A DNA stretch of 64,000 bases from Thozetella sp. PMI_491 (lineage: Eukaryota; Ascomycota; Sordariomycetes; Chaetosphaeriales; Chaetosphaeriaceae): the NCBI GenBank assembly GCA_021432635.1, contig MU270044.1, positions 712,118-776,117 on the forward strand, given 5' to 3'. The notes below the pieces were generated by a model. The model was not told the DNA's origin. It was given only the letters and a program-made list of their open reading frames with translations, and searched no databases. Every line of letters begins with the position of its first letter. The stretch's first letter is position 1. Positions 12,342 through 22,992 of the stretch are shown here, piece by piece. Both the position numbers and the translations under genes were made by a program.

Positions 12342-14051
12342 TGGGCCTCGCGTCTCTCCCCTTCCACCCAAGTGCGAACTTAACTACTTCTCCTGCTCGG
12401 TCTCCAGCGCCAGCGGGATGACAAACTGCTACAACCTTCGTTGCCATCCCCCTGGAGTCGAGACCGTAAATATATATATATATTCAACACCTCTTTTTTC
12501 TATTTATTGTCTCTTAGACGGCACCACCTACCGCTTAACGACACATCGATCTCGAACATACACTCGAAACAACTCAAAGCATGGCGTTTTATTTCCGCGG
12601 CCCGGAAAGGAGAGAGGGGTTGACAAAAGGGGACGGTGATTGGGGTTTTTCACAGCATAAAGAGTTTTTTCGGAGGAAGTTGGTCGTCCACACACGGCGT
12701 GGGCCCCCACCTGGAGAATCCGGAGTAACTGATATGGAAGAGGGCTCGGGGATGAGGAGAAGAGCAGAAGGAGAACAGCGGGGGGAGAGGGCAATCAGCT
12801 GGGAGCCCATTGGCTAGGTCGCCCCCCGAGGAGGTCGCGAAGGGAGGAGGATTGTACAAACAGTCACCCGTCATACATTCAGCACCTTCACCCCGATGAG
12901 CGAGCGTGTGAAGGCATGCCAAACTACACACACAGCCTCGGCTCATTGGTCCCACGGGCCGAGGGCGGCGGCCTCTCTTAGCATCCAGATGGGGCCTGGA
13001 AGTCGCATACTTACCGTCTACGGACGGAGGACAGCAGCCGTAGCTAATACCAAGACCAACGGATTTGCATACAAACATAGCACGGAGGGCCCAACATGAC
13101 TCGGGAAAGCGTGACTGCTAACGTCTGACGTTGCCGGTGGGTCTCTTGCCTCGCCTCGCCAGCCTGGTCTAATGTAGCCGCCGTGCAGGCGTTTTGGGCC
13201 GTTGTCTTGCGACGAGTAAGCGACACTTTGGACGACGGCGGTCCCATGTTAACCCCCCGGTATGTCTCCCCCCATTCTAGAACCATTGCCGTTTCAGGCG
13301 GGAAGGAGGGAAAAGATTGGCGGGACGCTCGCGATCGGGAGTGGCTGTCTGGCGCCTGACGAGGTCTGAAACTCACACAGCCTCAGTTTGCTCCCGCACA
13401 TTTCTGGGCGATGCGGCTCTCCATCGAATATATTCCCCACCCCTCCTTCCGATATATACTCTCGCAATATCTTAGTCAGTGACGGTGATAAAATAAAATA
13501 AAATGAGTAGTCCTCCGCCGCTATTAATACGGGGATAGATAGGATCCCCCTTCGTCCACAGCGTATATCGGCCCGTTGTATGCTGTGGGTGACTGAGGCG
13601 CCTAGTCTAGGATATTGGCCCTTGCGCAGGACTATTTATGGCCATATCTTTGGATGATCGCACCATACAGAAGCAAAGTAGTGAGACCGGCGCCACGTCC
13701 ACTCGTGGCACCTTCACCAATGAGGCGCTCGTGGACAACAGGGTTATCGGTCTCAGCACTTGCGGCGTCTAAGGCACAAGCCACAACGAAAATATTGACT
13801 GATCACATGACTAAACTCAAAGTTGGTTGCAAGGGATAAGGCTGCCTACAATTTGCTGCCTTCCTCGTGGATTGTGTCTTATGTGATACAAGGCACACGG
13901 TCCATTGGGCGCGTGTGTGTAGGCGCGGGCACTCATTTGCACCTCAGTTCCACAAGCCGGCCACCATCGGCTCCTAGTCCCAAAGTTACACGGTGCCGTG
14001 CAGGACCACGTCCTGCAATCCCTGAGCATCTCCAACGGCCGCCATTCGTGC
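12342..14051. other. Intergenic between convergent NoxD-like and RTC3-like genes
   Basis: The two flanking genes converge on this 1.7 kb, which should hold both 3' UTRs. An alternating TA tract lies at about 12469-12482. AAATA-type repeats at 13490-13505 could act as polyadenylation signals. No gene is supported. Confidence 0.5.
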
Positions 14052-14585
14052 TTAGTGAGCCACCAGCCCGCCCTGCGTATCGTTCTTGACTCCTTGGCGC
14101 TCGGCAAACTGTGCAGGTGTTAACGATTCATCCCCGACAACTACCAGGCCGGTGCTGACACGGATTGGGAATGGAAGGGCCTACCTGAGACTCTTGGACG
14201 GAGCCCTTCTCCAAGATTGCCTTGATCACGTCCTCATCCACAGCTGTGCCGAACTCATTCTCGAGCGTGGCTTTGGATGCCGTGTCGTATGTGCCCTGGA
14301 CGCCGTGCCTATCGTCAAGAAACCCGTCAGCGTTCCTGCCAATTGAATAGGCAGCGTTTGCATGACTGCAACGGGCATGTGACAGAGCCAGCTAGGCCAA
14401 CAGCAGTGGATCAAGACTTACTTGTGAGTGATGAAGACCTTGAATGATGACACTACGTGTGAGAGGGGGATGGACCGGTCCTTCAGCCAATCCTGGTGCT
14501 CCTTGGCGTTGTCAACGAAGACGAGGAAGTCCTCGTCCTTGCCCTTGTAGTGGACCTTGACCTGGGTAGCCTCGCCGCGCGCCAT
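14052..14585 (-). CDS. rtc3: RTC3-like protein with FYSH/SBDS N-terminal-type domain
   Basis: Three exons (14585-14422, 14308-14185, 14108-14052) join to 114 residues. The body VKVHYKGKDEDFLVFVDN, SSFKVFITHKHGVQGTYDTAS and ATLENEFGT with VIKAILEKG matches the pattern of yeast Rtc3/YHR087W. That protein has the same small alpha/beta fold as the N-terminal domain of the ribosome maturation factor SBDS/Sdo1. Rtc3 in yeast is stress-induced and has been linked to telomere capping and RNA metabolism. The full domain is present with little else, so the length is normal. The last exon codes for a flexible tail. All three exon joins keep the frame and have consensus donors (GTAAGT, GTAGGC) and AG acceptors. 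Confidence 0.88.
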
Positions 14586-15720
14586 TTTTGGATGATTGCT
14601 GAGGGTGGTGAAGAAAAAGGGTGGGTGTTGTGTTCGTGGAGGGCCTTCCGAAGACTTGGGAGGGTTGCTTTGGCAGTGGTTGCTAGTGTGGTGTTGGTGG
14701 GTTGAGAGATGGTTGAGAGTAGAATTGGAGGAGGAAAAGAAGAGGGAAGAGGTCTCGTGCGAGCTTAATAAATGCTCCCGGAGCTTCTTGGGGCAAACCG
14801 GCAGGCTGCCTGAGCTGTTGGCTCATCCGTGGCTTTCCTTACGTCGTCACTCGTCAATAAGGCTAGAGCTGGGAGACGTCGACGTCATAGGAGCGGAGAG
14901 GCAGCTGCTAAGCTGGAGCTGCCCCACCATCCGCTCACCATTCCTCCCCATTTCCGGAGCAGGCGTGGCACAGCGCCCTAAATCGAGCCCCACATTGACG
15001 AGATCGGCTTGGACAACTCACGGTTCCTGCAGCTCTTGCGGGCTCTTGCGGCCGCTAGTCCCTTACGTCACTGGGAAAGGCGAAGTGCCGTGGAATGCCG
15101 TCGCTACGCCGCTGCTCGACCACCCCCGCTTGTCTTGCCATTTCGGCCAGCTCCGTTGGCTCCAAGGATGGCCGTTTTAGCACATGGCTTTTCTAGAGGT
15201 CGGAATCCGGGTAGCTTTAGATAGGCAGATAGATAGGTAGGACTCCATGAGAGCCTATGAACCTAGCTGGCGAGTGAGAGCGAGCCATCGAGCGGCGAAG
15301 GCTAAATCCATGCCGAATTGGCGACGGTGTATTCTTTACCTCTTGTGCATCGTTCTAGTTCCAACCGCCTCTCGCCATACGACATGCCGAGCTAAATTGC
15401 GAGAGGAGCTTACGTTCTAGGGAGCTCGTGCCACGTCCGCTTGGTCTCCCAGTGTCGCCGGGTACCTTGAGCCAAGCTCATTGGGGCCAATCACGGTAAG
15501 AAATATATTTTGTTTGCGCGGTATTCAGAAATGGCCGGTTAGACTAAGAACCACACAGGGTGGCGACCATGGGTATTCTATCAGAAAGAACGAGAAACCA
15601 GGCGGTGAACGAAAGGTGGTATAAGATATTCGCAAGCAAGCAGCCAGCCGTGCCTTGGGCCCTTCTATAACACTCTTTTTTTGCACACCCGCGTACCGCC
15701 GCATGGTAAAAGGTGACATG
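14586..15720. other. Intergenic, RTC3-like promoter side
   Basis: This region holds the RTC3-like promoter (minus) and the 3' end of the Rho exchange factor gene. Three AGATAG words sit within 20 bases at 15219-15236 and could bind GATA factors. No coding region is supported. Confidence 0.5.
15219..15236. promoter_or_regulatory. Cluster of three GATA motifs
   Basis: AGATAG occurs at 15219, 15227 and 15231. This matches the HGATAR consensus of fungal GATA regulators (AreA/NIT2, SreA type). It lies about 630 bases upstream of the RTC3-like start. Binding is a guess based on motif only. Confidence 0.25.
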
Positions 15721-18700
15721 CTAGCGGAATATACTTCGAAACCCTTGTACCACTGCGTCACGATGGAACGCCCCTATCCTAGTCCACCGGCTTCCCGACA
15801 TATTGCGCGAGTTGCAGGGCTGCCGTGGCGATGTAGAGCAAGCTTCCTTCTCTTCTGAGGCTGCTAAGCGGACGCGCTTGAGAGACATGCTTGAGAAATC
15901 CGACGAGACCGACCGGTTAAGCCTACGTCCGTGTGTGTCTATACTAGACGACATGCGCACCTTCTTAGAGACCAGCATCGCTGGCGACGTGGATGGAACT
16001 GCCGCCATTACATCTTCGGGAGCTTGCAACTCCTCCAAACCGGGCACCGCCCGAAAGACGTTGGCAGCCCACTCGGCAGAAGACTCGGTTGAGACTGTCG
16101 CGCCGGAGGCACTTCGGCGCTGGCCATCTGGTATGATGGAAAGGGAGGAATCACAGCCGTCCTCGGGAACTTCGTCGCTCGTCGCAATGGGACGGTCGGA
16201 ATGTGTGGCAGCTTTCTCTTCTGCCAAAAGGCCCAGGGCCCCGAAGCCTTCGCCATCCCGGATCGCCTTATTCAAGCTGGTCGCGCTGGCAGAGCGTCTG
16301 GCGAAGCTAGTCGTAATCGTGGCAACGCTGAGCTTCCTCATCATAGAAGATGCAGAAGCACGCACTATCTTTTCACTTCTTGAGCGTGTCGTGATCCCTG
16401 GGAAAGGCAGGACATCGCGCGTCCAGACATCGGAAAGAGAGGCTTCGATGCGAGCTCTCGCACTATGGGGAGGAGCCAGGACAGGGATTTTGTGGCTCGT
16501 GCAAATAAGAGATTGCGATCTGTTGATCGGTCTGGAGTTTGATGGCAGTGGTGCATCCCGCACCGCGCTGGTGTTTTTAAGAATCACTTGACAAAGGGGG
16601 GATTTGGGCCCAACAGTGGTCGCCCGGTGTATGGATATCCGTCTGGCAACTGTTCCTAACGCCGAGTTAGCCAAACATGTTCACCGCTCTCCAGATTAAA
16701 GAGACACACCAGGCTTTCCAAAAACTGTCCCTAGGGACTTCATGTTTAAGGAGAGTGAGTTGAAAGGAGGCTGATGCACTTGGTCTCGACCTTCTATATG
16801 TGGTGGGTTACTCAGCCGGCTCCTCCACTCTTCTTCTTCCTTGGATGTACACGCCGTCATAACCATCTCATACAACTGATGGTCGCACATGAATACGACT
16901 TTCCAAGAATATGGTGCCGTGTGGCACTGCAGACCTGATCTCGTGTCAGTTTCTAGCCTTCTTGGAGCGAGCGGGACGGCATACCTCGTCCGTTGTCCAC
17001 ATCCTCTATCTTCAAGTTGGCCAAGGCGATGCAGGCCTGAATTGTATAGATCGGATCGACCTTGCTGGCAGTTGCGAGGCACAGCCAATCTCGATACAAC
17101 AAGACCACCATGTACTGCCCGTCAACGCCTTGTGTTGTCTGCCAGCAGACATGCAGTGCGCCGCAGAGTTGGATATGTCCGAGAGAACGAATCCCGTTCT
17201 TCGATGCCGTATCGAGACTCTGGTATTTCATGAGTGTTTCCTGCGGCTTAGGGTGGGACGATAGTAAGGGTTCGCACCTGGTTGGGGAGCACTAGCCGGT
17301 CCTGTAGTGTCCAAGTCTTCTCTAGCGCAGACCTGACATGCACATCATCGGTAGCCTTGTTTATTTCTGCGGTGGCTTCTCGCAGGCGAAGCAGCGTGTT
17401 TTCGATCTCCATGTGGGAATAAGGGCAGTCTACCACGGGTGTATTCTTGAGCAACTCGGCGAAGAGCAAGGGGTATCTGCACACTCTCTGTATCGGCTAT
17501 GAAGTGTTAGCGAGGAGTTGAAGCTTGTGATTGGAGCCGTAATGCACCGGAGAATACCTTCATAAGCAGATCTGCGATCGTGACACTCTTCTTCCTGTGA
17601 TTCTCTCGACTGTTGGCAGAGTCTAAAGACGCTGCAAGCGCCTCCAGCCCTCTCTGATACGAGTCCCAGCGTGGCATTGTCTTGCAAGTGGCTGCGACGT
17701 CTTTGATGAGTAGTTCATACTTTGCACCGTACTCCTCGTAAATAAAAAAGCGGTTCATCTTCGATACGTTAGTGGCATAGATATGGGCAGGCAAAGATAT
17801 CTTGGAAAGGGCCGCTTACCCTCTTTGAGAAGACTTTTGCTACCTCAGCAGCTGTTTGGGGATCCGAGGTCATGCCAGGCAAATTTTGAAGCCAGTGCAT
17901 CTCAGCTTTCCCTTCTGGGACCATATCGAGGCTTTTCCACCGATGATGATTGCCCGGCCGGTCTCCGCCATGGCGCGGATGTGGAATGTTGACCTGGGTG
18001 TATTCAGAGTGCGGAACAGCACGATGCAACTCCCCAAGTATTTCCTCATGCAACTCGACAAGTTCGGTAAGGTTAAGGTTGACGGATGTCCTTAACCCGG
18101 CTGAAGTTGTAGGAGAGGATGCAAGAATTGTGACGTAGACCTAGACGGATTAGACCCGTAGCCAGAGAAAAACGGATGCGGAAGATAGCATACATTCATG
18201 AGAAAGCGTATGTCGCCGATATAACTCTCTTCTGTCGTGATCAACTCTTCCAGAATGCGACGCCGCTGCAGCGCTCGCTCGGTGACAGCGAGGTCAAGAG
18301 TCGCGGGCCGGTCTAACCCGAAGCTGTCCTCCGAGGTCCGATATATGGACATGGACGCCCCGCTGCTCCGGTCTGTCCTTCGCGACGACCGCAATGTACT
18401 ACGTCGGGACCTTGTTAACAAACTGACACTGGCAAGGGACGATCCCACGCTTCTCACAGCCGTCACAAATGCGAAAGACGACTCGGATGAGTTCCTATGA
18501 TGCACAGTTGCCTGGAGCGAGCCGGCGCCGTCGACAGAGATGCGGTAAGGATCCGGTTCCTCGCCCGGGTTGGCAAGATTTCCGCGGCGGGAAGCTCGTT
18601 TTTGTAGCGTCTTCATCCACTTCTGAAAACGTCTGTTGTCGGGTACGAAGGCCTGGGGTGCTCCGGTAGCGAGACCGCCGTCAACAGACGGATAGACTTC

Positions 18701-18964
18701 ATCAGGGAGTTGCTCCGCTGAAGTATCATGTTCTAGACGACCGGTAGGCAAGTTATCCAAGGTACGCGGGATATCTGTTCCACTAGAGGGAAGACCCTCA
18801 ATGCTTTGGAGAGAGAAGGTGTCGGCAGCCGCAGCTTCCTCGATGTTCTTAGCTGGGTGGTGGTCCTCGGCAGACTGATGGATAGTCGTCCAGCTTAGGT
18901 CACGCCGGGTAAGCGAAAGTGAACGCCGAGACGGTGCCATTTGGTGGTAATCGGCGGAACGCAT
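15721..18964 (-). CDS. Rho guanine nucleotide exchange factor, DH-PH type
   Basis: Seven exons: 18964-18194, 18140-17820, 17758-17558, 17496-17278, 17240-16985, 16934-16710 and 16655-15721. They give 975 residues, and every join keeps the frame. The DH domain starts near residue 225 with RRRILEELITTEESYIGDI (conserved region 1) and includes DLLMK joined to PIQRVCRYPLLFAELLK (conserved region 3), the classic Dbl signature. A PH-like part follows (QYMVVLLYRDWLCLATAS, SWKVVFMCDHQLYEMVM, TSKEEEEWRSRL). The protein should activate a Rho-type GTPase in polar growth or septation; which GTPase cannot be told. The N-terminal 220 and C-terminal 310 residues are Ser/Arg-rich and probably disordered. The start is uncertain: a small exon around 19270-19235 (MASQPDLSPQ before a GTATGT donor) could splice to AAG just before 18974 and extend the N-terminus. 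Confidence 0.9.
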
Positions 18965-20177
18965 AGTAGGTCGCTTGGCCGCGTGGTGTCATCCAAAAAC
19001 GGAGATGCGAGTCTGTCCCGACAACCCCGGCCGGTGCCCATCCAGAAGGAGGGGGCAATACGAAACAATTCCAGGCCAATTCAAAGCATGATAAAGAGGT
19101 GGGGATTTGATGAAAAGGGAGGACAGATGAATGATGAAGAAGAGAAGTGCCGGGAAACCAAGAAAACCAAAACCACACAGAAGAAACGAGCCAAGCTGCG
19201 ACTTGGAGAGATGCGGTCAAGTAACGAACATACCTGAGGAGAAAGATCCGGCTGACTAGCCATTAAGGCGTTCAAAACTATACGGGCAGCCGAGACGCTC
19301 CAGAGATGAACGAGAAAGCAGGAAGGGCCTCGGATTATAAGGAGGAAGGAGGGCCTGTGGGCGCCAGGCGCTCTGGGGAATTGCGAGACAACATAAACTC
19401 TACTGTCCTCAGCAACACCTACGGGGGGTGTCTTAATTAAGGGAGTAAGATAATCTCAGTCACACAGGACGCGGGTTCCCTTGGAGGCTCTGGAAAGCCG
19501 CCATTCTACGGTGTCAAAGCATGTAGGAGAGAACCAGCGTAGACCTCTCGGCAGTTGCTCGTACGGCTTGATGCTGGGGGACCTCGGCGGGCTGTCTTCC
19601 ACCCCGAGCGGCCATCCTCGTTCCTCAGACTGGCGGACGAAGAGAAGTTTTTCCATGAAATGCGATGTGGGCGGACAGTGACGCAATACGAGATGAGGAA
19701 GTTGCGGTTTGCCCCAAAAGAGGCAATGAGCTTCCCGGGAACCAATGCCAGGAGGGCATTGGCAGGTGATCACAACGACCCCGACAATCTGTCCTGTCTC
19801 AGATGGCATAGCTACTCCGTAAAATCATAGGCCCAAATTGGTTCAGGCTTCTTGACCAAACTCTCGGGTCCGGGGCCCAAGAGGCTTCGACAAAGCTACT
19901 CCTGACTGATGACAGTTGCCTAAGGAAGGAGCATGAGCAAACAAAGCAGCTGGACCTGCTCGGGACGCCGCCGGTGTGGCGTGGCGTGGCGGCGGCCCTG
20001 ATTGGTCATAGACCACCCCGCCAGTAATACCCCGCCAAAGCTTGCCTAGCAGCTCTCGTGAGCTTTCTCTTTTGTGATCGCGTCCCTCTCGGGAGACTGA
20101 TCTGAGCTGCAAGACCCCGGGCCACGTGTACATGGATCAGGCTCGGTGATACTCTCATACATCCTTTTTGTCGCAGC
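18965..20177. promoter_or_regulatory. Divergent promoter region, Rho exchange factor / Nas2
   Basis: The 1.2 kb between outward-facing genes has no supported gene apart from the possible small first exon of the Rho exchange factor near 19235-19275. Opposing open frames at 19456-19830 lack any family motif. Confidence 0.45.
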
Positions 20178-21066
20178 ATGGGCTTGCCTCTGAACAGGAT
20201 GAGCAACCTCCATGCCCCTACGGTGCCGTCAGGCCCTACCTCGGCTCCCCTCACCAACGGCAATGCGTCCCATACCTTCCCAGAACTTCAGCGCAAGAAG
20301 CAGAACCTCGAGGAGGAACTAAAGGCTCTCAGTGGCGTGTTGGACTCAGTAGGCTAATATCTTCCTGACCCTACCAATACCCTGGATGCTTTGCTGACCA
20401 GGTGCCATGCAGCACGGCGTCGACATGAACACGAACCTCCTCACGCGTGATGGATTCCCACGGTCCGATATCGACGTTGCACAAAGTACGATACTAGCCA
20501 AGGAGCCCACTGCCTTGCGGGAAACAGCTGCTGATATGCACAGTCCGGACTACGAGGGCGCGTATTATCTACCTCCGTAACGACTACAAGGATTTGATGA
20601 AGACGATCGATAAATTCCTCGAGGAGCACTTCGCCTCCTTGGGCGACGAGGACGAGCCGGCCCCTGTCGCGATTGATGATGCGCCCATGCGAGATGCCGT
20701 GCCAGAAACCCTCGACCGTCCGTTTGCCAAGGTCAATAGCGTAGTAGACAACAGCCCCGCGGCCACCGCGGGCCTAAAGGCCGGTGACCTGGTACGCAAC
20801 TTTGGATACGTCAACTTTGAGAACCACGACGACCTGAAGAAGGTGGCCGAGTGTGTGCAAGGCAACGAAGGGGTGAGTTGGCTGCCATCGCATCGCACCA
20901 CGACACAAAGTGACCGGCTGACTGGCGTGTGCCAACGTAGCAAAACATTCTTGTCAAAGTTTCGCGGAGTAGTGGCCAGCAGACCCAAGAACTCCGGTTG
21001 ACGCTGACACCACGAAGAGATTGGGGCGGGCGGGGGCTCTTGGGCTGCCACATCTTGCCACTGTGA
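20178..21066 (+). CDS. nas2: Proteasome assembly chaperone Nas2 (p27/PSMD9)
   Basis: Four exons (20178-20348, 20413-20485, 20544-20872, 20941-21066) give 232 residues. The N-terminal half is helical with the family pattern ELQRKKQNLEEELKALSGVL, then MNTNLLTRDGFPRSDIDVAQIR and RIIYLRNDYKDLMKTIDKFLEEHF. The C-terminal half is a PDZ domain: PFAKVNSVVDNSPAATAGLKAGDLV with a final strand set ending in LLGCHILPL. Nas2 binds the base ATPase Rpt5 of the 26S proteasome during assembly and leaves the mature particle (known for the yeast and human proteins). Length is typical (about 220). A second in-frame ATG at 20199 would drop seven residues; the upstream one is taken because it is first, but either is possible. 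Confidence 0.94.
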
Positions 21067-22020
21067 TCAGACCTCGGCGAAAATATGGACGAGGCCAGGA
21101 TAGAGGCGGTTGGTAGAGAATCCATCGTAGGTGTTAGGCACAGGTTGGGCATAGCAGTTTGTCAGCAAACCGCGAGCACAAATGTAGGCAGACACACCAA
21201 TGTGAGCCCAAGCTTGACAGGACTGTGGCTGCGGAGTCACCTGGTTCTTGCCTGGTTCTTCCTGGACACATTTGCCTGTGTCAGGCGTGTGCCTGGGTGT
21301 CGCATGGAGTCACCACTCATCACTTCCTATAGCGGGAAGGGAGAATGGGGTTGGGAAAAAATTTCTGGAATTTAGGGCCGAGAGCGTCGGGCTACCTTCT
21401 TCGAGCACAACGGACCGAGCTAGGAACATGGTAGAATCTCCAATTAAGCGCAGAAGGCGCAGGAACGGCCAGAGAATATGGCAGAGACAGGCCATGAGCA
21501 CTTCTCAAAGGAGCTGCAGAGCCTTCTATCCCATTCTCCGGGCAATTTTTACAAATAAAAGAAAAAAAAACCCAATACCAGTCCCGATCTCTGCAGCCGA
21601 GCTGTGTACATCAGGCAAGGTACGGCACCCTGGCTCGCGTGGCTACCTAGAGCCGGCGGGTGAGTGGATGCATCGTCAACGTCAGAGCGCCAGGTTCGCC
21701 TCAATCAGCACGTGACTACCATTGGTCAGAGAACAACCCCGCGCTTGGCCCAACAACGAATTTTCCTCGCACCCAAAAAGCAGCCCGCCTCTGCAAACAC
21801 CACCACTTCCCACTCCACTCTCTGCCATCTTCAAGCTTCCTCCTTTACCTCTCTTTGGAACCCATCGCGAAGGTTAGTAATCATGCCCTTGACCTCCTTC
21901 TCACCCGTCTACTTATTATGCCTTGCTCTTTCCCTCCATCGGAGCTCTTTTAAGCTTTGCGCAGGCTAACCATTGCCAGCTTGTTTACCTTATCTCGCAC
22001 TCCCGTCGCCACCTAACATC
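21067..22020. promoter_or_regulatory. Nas2-Ran intergenic region and Ran leader
   Basis: Same-strand spacer of 954 bases. From about 21780 the plus strand becomes C/T-rich, as expected for a strongly expressed gene leader. A candidate leader intron exists between about 21872 and 21965 (GTTAGT-like donor, GCGCAG acceptor), but its limits are not certain. Confidence 0.4.
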
Positions 22021-22992
22021 ATGGCTGAGGGGCAGACTCCCACCTTCAAGCTGGTCCTCGTCGGCGATGGCGGTACCGGAAAGGCAAGTCGAAGTCTCCT
22101 CCTTCCCTAACCACGCTTTGATGCTATCGCGACCGCCTGGATCGCTGCCTTGCGCCGCGCTCTGTCGCCCCCGAGAGACTTATGTGCTAACGCATCAGTG
22201 ACAGACCACTTTCGTCAAGCGCCACTTGACTGGTGAGTTCGAGAAGAAGTACATGGCCACTCTCGGTGTCGAGGTCCACCCCCTTGGCTTCACCACCGTA
22301 AGTACTCATCGCACGGATCTAGCGCGTCGGCCCCGCGATACTGACGGCCTGTAGAACTTCGGTCAGATCCAGTTCGATGTCTGGGACACTGCCGGCCAGG
22401 AGAAGTTCGGTGGTCTCCGTGATGGCTACTACATCAACGGCCAGTGCGGCATCATCATGTTTGACGTTACTTCGCGTATTACGTACAAGAACGTCCCCAA
22501 CTGGCACCGTACGTTAACCCCCCTCCAGGCAGCTTGCCAGGGAGAGAGACACAGCCCTTGACTGACCTACCCCCTCCATAGGTGATCTCGTTCGTGTCTG
22601 TGAGAATGTCCCCATTGTCCTCTGCGGCAACAAGGTCGACGTGAAGGAGCGCAAGGTCAAGGCCAAGACTATCACCTTCCACCGCAAGAAAAATCTTCAA
22701 TACTACGACATTTCTGCCAAGTCGAACTACAACTTCGAGAAGCCCTTCCTCTGGCTCGCTCGCAAGCTCGTTGGCAACAGCAACCTCGTGCGTTTCCCAT
22801 CTTCCCCTCTTTGCTCCGCCCGATGCGCTAGCGGCCAACTAACCCTATGCTCTGCAGGATTTCGTCGCCGCTCCCGCTCTTGCTCCCCCCACCGCTGTCG
22901 TTGACAAGGAGCTCCTCGAGCAGTACCAGAAGGAGATGGACGACGCTGCTGCGCAACCCCTGCCCGGTGAGGATGAGGATGATGACCTCTAA
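22021..22992 (+). CDS. gsp1: GTP-binding nuclear protein Ran
   Basis: Five exons (22021-22083, 22205-22297, 22355-22508, 22582-22787, 22858-22992) give 216 residues, the normal Ran length. All GTPase motifs are present: P-loop GDGGTGKTT, the effector region [39 protein letters not shown] and SAKSNYN. The C-terminus is the acidic DEDDDL tail peculiar to Ran. Ran drives nucleocytoplasmic transport, spindle assembly and envelope formation through RCC1 and RanGAP. The first exon ends at the P-loop lysine codon. Reading past it as a GT donor would break the invariant GKTT, so the intron 22084-22204 must begin with GC (GCAAGT), a GC-AG intron. The remaining introns are GT-AG. Confidence 0.98.
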
